Part shown: piece by piece, positions 24,143 to 31,695 of the stretch
Numbering within the stretch: the stretch's first letter is position 1
Layout of the letters: the number at the start of each line of letters is the position of its first letter
Assembly (NCBI GenBank): GCA_045586785.1
Contig: JAZNBA010000043.1
Location: forward strand, 30,040-94,039
DNA length: 64,000 nt
Direction of reading: 5' to 3'
DNA from: UMGS1002 sp045586785
Lineage (GTDB): Bacteria; Bacillota; Clostridia; Oscillospirales; CAG-272
Notes under the pieces: model-generated
Seen by the model: the letters and a program-made list of their open reading frames with translations, nothing else
The model's database searches: none
What the model was told of the DNA's origin: nothing
Translations under genes and position numbers: made by a program

Positions 24143-24868
24143 CTATTTCTTACTTTTTTTATTGTTTTTTTGTTCTAAACGCTCTAAGCGATCTTTTTGC
24201 TTTTTTCGAACATACTCTTCCGTATCACGCACAGCCTGTTCGGTTCTCCGATCCGATTCATTTCGAATTTTATTGATAAAACCAAATTTTGATTCGCGGC
24301 GCGGCATATCTTCATCACCCTCCGGACAAATATGCATATAACATGAAAAAATAAGTATTGAGTTTAGAATTATCCATGTTAATTGCAGAAGAAGTGTGGG
24401 CAACCCAAAATATTTGGTATATATCTCATTAGTTTTCAATGGACCCATGCCGAGAATATTGAGAACAAAATACAATATAACAATTGTCGAATTCCGAACA
24501 GCTATATTTTTTTGTTTAAAAAGTTCAAGACGCCGCGTTATTAAATAAATTGCTACAAGCATCAAAAGATTAAACGCTACGACCAATACAACATTAACTA
24601 TCGACATGACTCCAGTTACAGAGACTAAGAAATCAGGTAATTTTATCGACAACAAATCTGCCCCCTGATATATAAAATCATATACTCCGTAACCTGTCAG
24701 CAACAAAGCTCCTATCAAAGGATACGTAAACTCCCTGCCGTATTCTCGTATCTTGATCAATGCAATTGCCATTAAAGTATAGCCTGCCAAACGTATGATA
24801 TATCCATAATTAACAAGTGAGACAAAAAATGATAGTACATATCCAATAAAAAGAATTCCAAATCCCAT
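24143..24868 (-). CDS. Membrane protein of unknown function, coupled to secA
   Basis: A 241-residue protein with about six transmembrane segments and a Lys/Arg-rich cytoplasmic tail (DRRTEQAVRDTEEYVRKK ... NKKSKK). The ATG at 24868 shares a base with the secA stop (TAATG), with GGAG upstream. An early segment, AGYTLMAIALIKI, recalls a similar stretch of the next gene (IGYILLVTALSKV), so the two could be distant relatives. The function is unknown. Confidence 0.7.
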   Translation of the reverse strand: MGFGILFIGYVLSFFVSLVNYGYIIRLAGYTLMAIALIKIREYGREFTYPLIGALLLTGYGVYDFIYQGADLLSIKLPDFLVSVTGVMSIVNVVLVVAFNLLMLVAIYLITRRLELFKQKNIAVRNSTIVILYFVLNILGMGPLKTNEIYTKYFGLPTLLLQLTWIILNSILIFSCYMHICPEGDEDMPRRESKFGFINKIRNESDRRTEQAVRDTEEYVRKKQKDRLERLEQKNNKKSKK

Positions 24869-27645
24869 TATTGTTCTCCACCGCCCTGGCCGGCACCACA
24901 GCACTTTTTGTATTTTTTACCGCTTCCGCACGGGCAAGGATCATTTCTGCCCGGGGTCTGTGAGCTTCGTATAGGTTCCGGCCCTGATTTTCTTATAACT
25001 CTACGTGATGATGGACTGTTTCCCTCAAAGCCTTCGTTCAAAGGCCTTGCCACCTGCACTCTTTTTACAGTATTTTCTTGCTGAGCAGGCTGGATGGATA
25101 GTATAGTTCTGACGGTTCGCTCACGAATATCAGCTACCATAGCATCAAACATATCAGCGCCCTGAATACGATATTCTGTAACAGGGTCCCTTTGAGCATA
25201 TGCCTGGAATCCGACCTGTCCCTTAAGCTCATCCATAGCATCAATGTGCTCCATCCACATCAAATCTACATTACGCAACAATATTGCCCTTTCGAGCTCG
25301 CGCATTTGCGCTTCGCCAAACAGCGCTTCTTTCTCCAAATAAAGTTTTTCGGCCCGTTCGCAAAGACTATCAGCTATATCGATTGATTTAAGTTTTTGAA
25401 GCTCACTTTCACTGTATCTAAAATCGTTTTCATTGCAAAGATAACCCAAATATCCCGAACGAAGACCGTCCAAATTCCAATCTGCAGCATTTTCTCCTTG
25501 AACAAAGCTTGCAACAGTTTCTCGAATAGTTGCCTCTATCATACTGCGTATAGTTTCAGAAATATCTTCACCGTCAAGGACAGAACGACGTTGATTATAA
25601 ATAACTGTACGTTGTTGATTCATAACATCATCGTATGTCAAAACGTGCTTACGGCGTTTAAAGTTAGATTCCTCTATGCGCTTCTGGGCACTTTCGATTG
25701 AATTTGACAAAATCTTTGCATCTATTGGAGTATCATCGTCCAGCCCAAGTCTGTCTACTACCGCAAGCATACGTTCGCTACCGAACAAACGCATCAAATC
25801 ATCTTCAAGTGAAATGAAAAATCTGGATTCTCCGGGGTCACCCTGTCTTCCGGCTCTGCCGCGAAGCTGATTGTCGATTCGACGGCTTTCATGTCGTTCA
25901 GTTCCAAGTATAAATAAACCTCCGGCTTCTCTGACCTTTTCAGCCTCCGGTTCAATTTCAGCTCTATATTTATTGTTCAGTTCCTTAAATATTCTACGCG
26001 CTTCCAAAACCGCCTCATCATCTGTTGAAGATGTTCCGACCGATTGAACAATAAGGTCTTCCGAAATCCCCTGCTTTCTCATCTCATTCTTGGCCATAAA
26101 TTCTGGATTTCCGCCTAACATGATATCTGTACCGCGTCCCGCCATGTTTGTAGATATAGTCACAGCGCCGTATTTTCCCGCCTGCGCAACTATCTCAGCT
26201 TCTTTTTCGTGATACTTTGCATTGAGAACGGTGTGCGGTATTCCATGTTTCTTAAGTTTTAATGACAGAGCTTCAGATTTATCAATAGATACTGTTCCTA
26301 CAAGAACGGGTTGCCCCTTTTCGTGACATTCAATGACTTGGCGAACTATAGCGTCATATTTACCTTTTACATTTTTATATACAACATCCGAATGGTCTTT
26401 ACGTATCATAGGCTTGTTTGTAGGAACCTCAACGACATCAAGACTGTATATTTCTCTGAACTCCATATCCTCCGTCAATGCTGTTCCAGTCATGCCTGAG
26501 AGCTTACCGTACATTCTGAAATAATTTTGAAATGTAATGGTAGCCAGTGTCTTATTCTCTTTTTCGATCTTGACGCGTTCTTTGGCCTCAATGGCTTGAT
26601 GTAATCCGTTGGAATATCTTCTACCGGGCATAAGACGTCCGGTAAATGCATCAACAATAATTACTCCTTTATCATTTACAACGTAATCGACATCTCTATG
26701 CATAACGCCGTGCGCTTTTATTGCTTGATTGATATGGTGTGATAATTGCGAGTTTTCGGGATCAGTATAATTATCTACCCCAAAGTACTGTTCCGCGCGC
26801 CGCGCGCCACGCGGAGTCAAAATTGCATTGTTTGCTTTTTCATCCACAATGTAATCGGCATCTATATCATCCTGAGATTCTTTTTTATCCAATTCTTTGA
26901 TGACAAACTTTTTTAAAGTGCGAACGAATGCATCTGCGCGGTCATACATATCAGTAGACGCTTCTCCCGCGCCGGAAATAATCAAAGGAGTTCTGGCTTC
27001 GTCGATCAATATTGAGTCAACCTCATCAACGATTGCAAACGGATGCCCTCTTTGCACCATATTCTCTTTATAAACAACCATGTTATCACGCAAATAATCA
27101 AAACCATACTCGTTGTTTGTACCGTATGTTATATCTGCTTCATAGGCACGCTTTTTTTCTTCAGGAGACTGACCGTGCACAACCAGTCCGGTCGTCAACC
27201 CCATAAATCCATATACTCGTCCCATTTCCTCACTGTCACGGCGCGCCAAATAATCATTGACCGTAACAACATGCACGCCCTCACCTGCCAAAGCATTAAG
27301 ATATGCAGGAAGCGTTGCAACGAGCGTCTTACCTTCTCCGGTCTTCATTTCAGCGATACGGCCTTGATGCAATATGATTCCGCCAATAAGCTGAACATAA
27401 AACGGGCGTTTACCTAATATACGGTCATCAGCCTCTCTGACAGCCGCAAATGCTTCAGGCAATATATCATCCAGTGTCTCGCCGTTTTTAAGACGTTGTT
27501 TAAACTGAACTGTCATTCCTGACAATTCTTCGTTGCTCATAGCAGAAAATTTGGGTGCCAGTTGTTCTATATTGTCGGCAATTTTTCTTAACTTTTTAAT
27601 CTGTCTTTCACTATATGTTCCAAATATTTTAGACGCTAAACTCAT
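24868..27645 (-). CDS. secA: Protein translocase ATPase SecA
   Basis: A 925-residue SecA. It shows Walker A MKTGEGKTLVA, the DEVDS/ILIDEARTPLIISG region, the preprotein cross-linking segment, helicase motif GRGTDI and GRAGRQGDPG. The C-terminal zinc tail has PCPCGSGKKYKKCC, which binds SecB-like chaperones or lipids. It drives preproteins through SecYEG. CGGAGG precedes the ATG. Two membrane-protein genes follow, the first coupled to it. Confidence 0.97.
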   Translation of the reverse strand: MSLASKIFGTYSERQIKKLRKIADNIEQLAPKFSAMSNEELSGMTVQFKQRLKNGETLDDILPEAFAAVREADDRILGKRPFYVQLIGGIILHQGRIAEMKTGEGKTLVATLPAYLNALAGEGVHVVTVNDYLARRDSEEMGRVYGFMGLTTGLVVHGQSPEEKKRAYEADITYGTNNEYGFDYLRDNMVVYKENMVQRGHPFAIVDEVDSILIDEARTPLIISGAGEASTDMYDRADAFVRTLKKFVIKELDKKESQDDIDADYIVDEKANNAILTPRGARRAEQYFGVDNYTDPENSQLSHHINQAIKAHGVMHRDVDYVVNDKGVIIVDAFTGRLMPGRRYSNGLHQAIEAKERVKIEKENKTLATITFQNYFRMYGKLSGMTGTALTEDMEFREIYSLDVVEVPTNKPMIRKDHSDVVYKNVKGKYDAIVRQVIECHEKGQPVLVGTVSIDKSEALSLKLKKHGIPHTVLNAKYHEKEAEIVAQAGKYGAVTISTNMAGRGTDIMLGGNPEFMAKNEMRKQGISEDLIVQSVGTSSTDDEAVLEARRIFKELNNKYRAEIEPEAEKVREAGGLFILGTERHESRRIDNQLRGRAGRQGDPGESRFFISLEDDLMRLFGSERMLAVVDRLGLDDDTPIDAKILSNSIESAQKRIEESNFKRRKHVLTYDDVMNQQRTVIYNQRRSVLDGEDISETIRSMIEATIRETVASFVQGENAADWNLDGLRSGYLGYLCNENDFRYSESELQKLKSIDIADSLCERAEKLYLEKEALFGEAQMRELERAILLRNVDLMWMEHIDAMDELKGQVGFQAYAQRDPVTEYRIQGADMFDAMVADIRERTVRTILSIQPAQQENTVKRVQVARPLNEGFEGNSPSSRRVIRKSGPEPIRSSQTPGRNDPCPCGSGKKYKKCCGAGQGGGEQ

Positions 27646-27733
27646 GTAACATCCTCCGATAAATATAATTATATTAATTATACTACACTTTCAATTATTT
27701 TTCCATAGTTTTTTATAAAATATTATTTTGTAC

Positions 27734-27762
27734 TTGAAAGAATATATTAAGTTGTGTATAAT
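27734..27762 (+). promoter_or_regulatory. Sigma-A promoter of trmL-mnmA
   Basis: TTGAAA, a 17-bp spacer and TATAAT, about 28 bp upstream of the trmL start. It lies in the region between the divergent secA and trmL genes. Confidence 0.75.
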
Positions 27763-27790
27763 ATAATCATAAAAACTATTGGAGATACAT

Positions 27791-28294
27791 ATGAATAACC
27801 TTAATATTGTTCTTTTTGAACCTGAAATACCACAAAATACCGGCAATATAGCTCGCACCTGCGCCGCTGTAGGCGCTTCCTTGCATCTAATACGCCCGCT
27901 CGGCTTTGCAATTGACGATAGAAAGTTAAAACGGGCCGGACTTGATTACTGGTATGCTTTGGACATCCATTATTACGATGGACTTGGTGACTTTTTCTCC
28001 AAAGTCTCAGCATCACAAGTGTACTATTTTTCCACAAAAGCGCCTCAAAAATACACAGACGTGACATATCCATTGCCCATCTACTTAATGTTTGGCAAAG
28101 AAACCGCAGGTCTTCCCGAAGCGCTTTTAAAAGAAAACCGAGATCACTGTGTAAGAATTCCCATGAAGAATGGACTCCGAAGCCTAAATCTCTCGAACTC
28201 AGCTGCCATCGCAATATATGAAGTTTTAAGACAAAATGATTTTTTTAACTTGCAAAACGTAGGCAGCCCCACCACTTTTTCGTGGGAGGATTAA
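27791..28294 (+). CDS. trmL: tRNA (cytidine/uridine-34-2'-O)-methyltransferase TrmL
   Basis: A 167-residue SPOUT methyltransferase. The family start NIVLFEPEIPQNTGNIARTC is followed by the knot motifs LMFGKETAGLPE, RIPMKNGLRSLNLSNSAAIAIYE. It 2'-O-methylates the wobble base of tRNA-Leu isoacceptors. The ATG at 27791 has TTGGAGA upstream; a TTG four codons earlier is less likely. It is followed 6 bp later by another wobble-base enzyme, MnmA. Confidence 0.95.
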   Translation: MNNLNIVLFEPEIPQNTGNIARTCAAVGASLHLIRPLGFAIDDRKLKRAGLDYWYALDIHYYDGLGDFFSKVSASQVYYFSTKAPQKYTDVTYPLPIYLMFGKETAGLPEALLKENRDHCVRIPMKNGLRSLNLSNSAAIAIYEVLRQNDFFNLQNVGSPTTFSWED

Positions 28295-28300
28295 CTTAAC

Positions 28301-29362
28301 ATGTCAGAAAAAATACTCGTAGCAATGAGCGGCGGAGTTGATAGCGCTGTCGTTGCTTATCTGGTAAAGCGAGCAGGTTATGAAACAATTTCCGCCACAA
28401 TGCGTATAGGTTGCCTTTACAATAACATTTATACAAACTCATGTTGCTCAGATAATGAAATTTCAGATGCCAAAAACATGTCCAAACTACTTGGGATCGA
28501 ACACTATACAGTTGATCTGACAGAGGATTTCAAGAAACACGTGTCAGATAATTTTATAAACACATATCTTAGCGGCGGCACTCCAAACCCTTGCGTAGAA
28601 TGCAACAAACATATAAAGTTTGGCAAGCTGTTGGATTTCGCGTTAACTAAAGGTGCTGCAAAAATAGCAACCGGTCATTATGCCGACATAACAAAACAAA
28701 ATGATCGCTATCTGTTGCAACGTTCAAGTGATATTAAAAAAGACCAGACATATGTACTGTGGCAACTAACTCAAAAACAATTATCACACATATGGTTTCC
28801 GTTGGCAGAATACCAAAAAAATGATGTAAAATCCATTTCAGCAGAGCTTGGATTAATCGCAACTCACAAAAAAGAAAGCCAAGATATTTGTTTTATACCC
28901 GATGGTCAATATGCGGAGTTTATCGAGAATGCCATCGGAAGAAATGCAGAAAAAGGACACTTCAAAGATACAAACGGAAATATTATAGGACATCATCGCG
29001 GCATAATATACTACACTCCCGGGCAACGAAAAGGGCTCGGAATTTCGTTTGGACAACCAATGTACGTAAAATCAAAATGTGCCGAAACTAATACAATAGT
29101 ATTATGCCAAGAAAAAGAGCTATACACAAAAAAAGTTGTTGCAAATAATATAAATCTTATTGCTTGTGACACTATTTCTTCTCCTATTCGAGTAACCGCC
29201 AAAGTCAGATACTCTCAAAAAGAAGAACCTGCAATATTGTCGCAAAAATCGGGAACCGAGATACTGTTGGAGTTTGATAACCCACAGCGAGCAGTTTCCC
29301 CGGGACAATCCGTGGTAATGTACGATGGTCCTACCGTAATCGGTGGCGGAATAATAAAATAA
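28301..29362 (+). CDS. mnmA: tRNA-specific 2-thiouridylase MnmA
   Basis: A 353-residue protein. The PP-loop is AMSGGVDSAV (residues 8-17), the catalytic Cys pair sits in NPCVECN and QDICFIPDG, and TGHYA and TPGQRKGLG are also conserved. It adds sulfur to U34 of tRNA Lys, Glu and Gln. The SCCSDNEISDAKNMSKLLGI region is the clostridial form. It is co-transcribed with trmL and ends at a strong terminator. Confidence 0.96.
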   Translation: MSEKILVAMSGGVDSAVVAYLVKRAGYETISATMRIGCLYNNIYTNSCCSDNEISDAKNMSKLLGIEHYTVDLTEDFKKHVSDNFINTYLSGGTPNPCVECNKHIKFGKLLDFALTKGAAKIATGHYADITKQNDRYLLQRSSDIKKDQTYVLWQLTQKQLSHIWFPLAEYQKNDVKSISAELGLIATHKKESQDICFIPDGQYAEFIENAIGRNAEKGHFKDTNGNIIGHHRGIIYYTPGQRKGLGISFGQPMYVKSKCAETNTIVLCQEKELYTKKVVANNINLIACDTISSPIRVTAKVRYSQKEEPAILSQKSGTEILLEFDNPQRAVSPGQSVVMYDGPTVIGGGIIK

Positions 29363-29389
29363 ACCGGAGATTTTTCTCCGGTTTATTTT
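29356..29389. terminator. Bidirectional terminator between mnmA and the DUF4430-like gene
   Basis: A perfect 15-bp stem (29356-29370 with 29375-29389) has a T-rich loop and A/T-rich flanks on both strands. It lies between convergent genes and overlaps the end of mnmA. Confidence 0.85.
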
Positions 29390-29401
29390 ATGTCGATTTA
29401 A

Positions 29402-29887
29402 TTATTTCTTCTTTGAGAGATAATACTCGATAACGTCGCCGTCCTTGACAGCATATTCTTCCATCATGTCAGTGCCGTCTTTGCCGTTGACTCTATACCA
29501 CCAGAATGATGTGTACAGCGTAACGTCTTCATTGGTGTTGTCATCATGAGAAGTAACTTCTCCTGCCTCAACGCTACCGATAGCGGAAAGAGTGCCGTAT
29601 TCATCATAATCTGCAACAGTTTCGTGCTCCATGTCAAGATAATCCTCAATCAAATCAATAAGATTGGGAGCCTTGCCGCTGTAAGAATAGTTCTCGGTTT
29701 CGTAAACAACATTTTCATCAGCATCCAAAACCTTAATAGTTACTGTGAGTTTTACATCAGCGGCTTCGCTTTCGCCATCTGCAGGAGTGGTTGTGGAATC
29801 ACCGGAACCATCACTGCCGCAAGAAGCAAATACACATACCAGCATGCAACAAGAAAGAATAATTGCTAAAATTTTTGTAAGTTTCAT
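29402..29887 (-). CDS. Lipoprotein with DUF4430-like domain
   Basis: A 161-residue protein from the ATG at 29887, with GGAGG upstream. The lipobox is ASC at about residue 24, followed by a Ser/Thr/Asp/Gly linker. The folded part contains LTVTIKVLDADENVVYE, LIDLIEDYL and WWYRVNGKDG ... YAVKDGDVIEYYL, the pattern of DUF4430 domains, which resemble the cobalamin-carrier (intrinsic factor) C-terminal fold. It is presumably surface-exposed; a ligand is not known. Confidence 0.8.
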   Translation of the reverse strand: MKLTKILAIILSCCMLVCVFASCGSDGSGDSTTTPADGESEAADVKLTVTIKVLDADENVVYETENYSYSGKAPNLIDLIEDYLDMEHETVADYDEYGTLSAIGSVEAGEVTSHDDNTNEDVTLYTSFWWYRVNGKDGTDMMEEYAVKDGDVIEYYLSKKK

Positions 29888-29922
29888 TTCAAAAAATTGC
29901 CTCCAAAGTATTTTGTGGTTAT

Positions 29923-29951
29923 AGTATAACTCAAATTGCACAATTTGTCAA
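29923..29951 (-). promoter_or_regulatory. Sigma-A promoter of the DUF4430-like gene
   Basis: Perfect TTGACA, a 17-bp spacer and TATACT on the minus strand, about 35 bp upstream of the start. Confidence 0.75.
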
Positions 29952-30029
29952 GGCATTGGAGCTTTTTTTATGTATATAAAATTGTTTTTAAATTATTTCC
30001 CTATTATTTTGTTTTAACAATACCTACAA

Positions 30030-31690
30030 CATTATGCGCATCCGAGAGGGCTTGCAGGTGATATTTGCCGAGGTGGGCGAGGGCAAGCTGGGATTCCACG
30101 CCAACGTGGGCGAGATCGGGCGCAACCTTATTGTGACCTCCACCAATCTTGATACGCTACGCGAGACGCTGGCGCATGAGATCGGCCACGAGGTCAGCGG
30201 CGCCGAGGGCTTTGACCAAATAAAAAAAGCCGCCCTGAAGGCGACAAAGAAAGAGGATCGTGACAAATGGGCGGCTATATACCGCGAGAAATTCCCGGAT
30301 ATGAGCCCCGAAAACATCGAAACCGAGGTTGCCATGAAGGCGCTGGGCAGACGCTTAGCTACGCCGAGGTTTCTTGACAGATACGCCGAGAACCGCACAT
30401 TTATGGGCAAGCTGATAGACACGGCAAAGCAAATGCTTGAGTACCTACGCGCCGGCAAGGCGGGCAGGCTTGAGATCGAGGAGACCGAGAAGCTTATCCG
30501 GATGATGGATGAGGCGCTTATTAAGGGCGAGGTGTCCCAAAATGAGGGAAAAGGCGAAAGTGGGACAACTGGCACGGGCAATGTAACCTCAATACCTATA
30601 AAACGATACGACTTATATCCGTATGATATGCAAACCGTGATTAAGGAGTATATTAATTCTGTCGATGACGGCTTGGTTAATTTCAGAAATGATGCGATGA
30701 ATGAAACAAATAAAAAGCGATTGGAGTTTATGCATCACGATTTCGCGAACAATCTTCCTGAAAATGTAATAAATGACATAAATCAAATTGTAGGCTTCGA
30801 TGTCTCTGATTTTGGGATCGCGATAAACGGAGAGGGCGTGCGCCATATAGATAGAATGCACGGAAAAAACGGCAAACACGACCATTCAATGCAAGAGGAA
30901 AAGGATGTTGCGAGAATGCAATATGTTATTTCTAACGCTGACAAAGCAGAAGTTACTATAAATAGTTCCAATGAAATTGTAAAAGACCACCAATACAGGA
31001 ATTCAGACAACACCGAGTCAAGCGTTGTGTCTATTACTAAAAAAATCAACGGAACTTATTATGTTGTTTGTGTCGTTCCCGATTCCAAAGCAAAAATAAT
31101 GCGGGTAAAAAGCGCTTACATATCAAAAAAAGAAGTCAATCAAGAGTTTGATGCATTGAATGCCCCAAACGCAACGCCCGAAACGAACCTTGATATAACT
31201 TCTACTAATAGTATACCACAATCCGGCAAAAAGTCAACACCTTCGGCGAAAAAATCTTACAATATCGATACCGATGCCGCAGATCAGGCGGCGCGGGAGG
31301 CGGCGGAGGTGGAAAATGCCGCAGATCAGCGCGAAAAAGATCTTCGTCGGCGCGAGCAAAAGGCGGCAAAAGCCGAGCGTGACGCCGAGATCAAGCGCAT
31401 TGAGACCCGCGCTCGTGACTATAATGCGTACTACTACAAGTACGAGGACATCAAGGCACTGATCGACACCATCAACAAAGAAGCCAAGCTTGGCTTTACC
31501 GACGTTTCGGACGCGGCGTTCGCGGCGTTCTCTCAGCTTAACGCTTTTCGCGCGAATGTTGCCACTGCCGAATATCGCAAAAGCTTCCTTGAAACTACCA
31601 CCGAGTCTCTTATTGAGGCTGCTGACGCTCAGGCAGGGCGCGAGCTGAGGCTATTCCCAATGCTCTGCCCTGCATCCGCTGTTAAATTGA
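30030..31690 (+). mobile_element. Probable integrated-element fragment
   Basis: Base composition changes sharply near 30030 from AT-rich intergenic DNA to GC-rich coding DNA, and returns to AT-rich PBP sequence near 31690. The only content is a polyvalent-protein fragment without its N-terminus. No integrase, transposase, terminal repeat or target duplication is visible. The exact borders cannot be set by eye, and an assembly join cannot be excluded. Confidence 0.5.
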
Positions 31691-31695
31691 GTTGA
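30034..31695 (+). CDS. Fragment of a mobile-element polyvalent protein (metallopeptidase + BECR-type nuclease-like domain)
   Basis: An open frame of 553 residues with no ribosome binding site and an abrupt start, so it is probably the middle of a larger protein. Residues 40-60 carry LAHEIGHEVSG, a HExxH zinc-metallopeptidase motif. Residues about 185-375 contain GEGVRHIDRMHG, HDHSMQ and a YYVVCVVPDSKAK segment. This resembles the phage barnase-EndoU-ColicinE5/D-RelE nuclease domains (PBECR) found in such proteins. A charged coiled-coil region (420-470) follows. The central domain is AT-richer than both flanks, suggesting a mosaic. Its 3' end overlaps the PBP gene on the other strand by 45 bases. 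It is unlikely to be expressed as it stands. Confidence 0.6.
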   Translation: MRIREGLQVIFAEVGEGKLGFHANVGEIGRNLIVTSTNLDTLRETLAHEIGHEVSGAEGFDQIKKAALKATKKEDRDKWAAIYREKFPDMSPENIETEVAMKALGRRLATPRFLDRYAENRTFMGKLIDTAKQMLEYLRAGKAGRLEIEETEKLIRMMDEALIKGEVSQNEGKGESGTTGTGNVTSIPIKRYDLYPYDMQTVIKEYINSVDDGLVNFRNDAMNETNKKRLEFMHHDFANNLPENVINDINQIVGFDVSDFGIAINGEGVRHIDRMHGKNGKHDHSMQEEKDVARMQYVISNADKAEVTINSSNEIVKDHQYRNSDNTESSVVSITKKINGTYYVVCVVPDSKAKIMRVKSAYISKKEVNQEFDALNAPNATPETNLDITSTNSIPQSGKKSTPSAKKSYNIDTDAADQAAREAAEVENAADQREKDLRRREQKAAKAERDAEIKRIETRARDYNAYYYKYEDIKALIDTINKEAKLGFTDVSDAAFAAFSQLNAFRANVATAEYRKSFLETTTESLIEAADAQAGRELRLFPMLCPASAVKLS

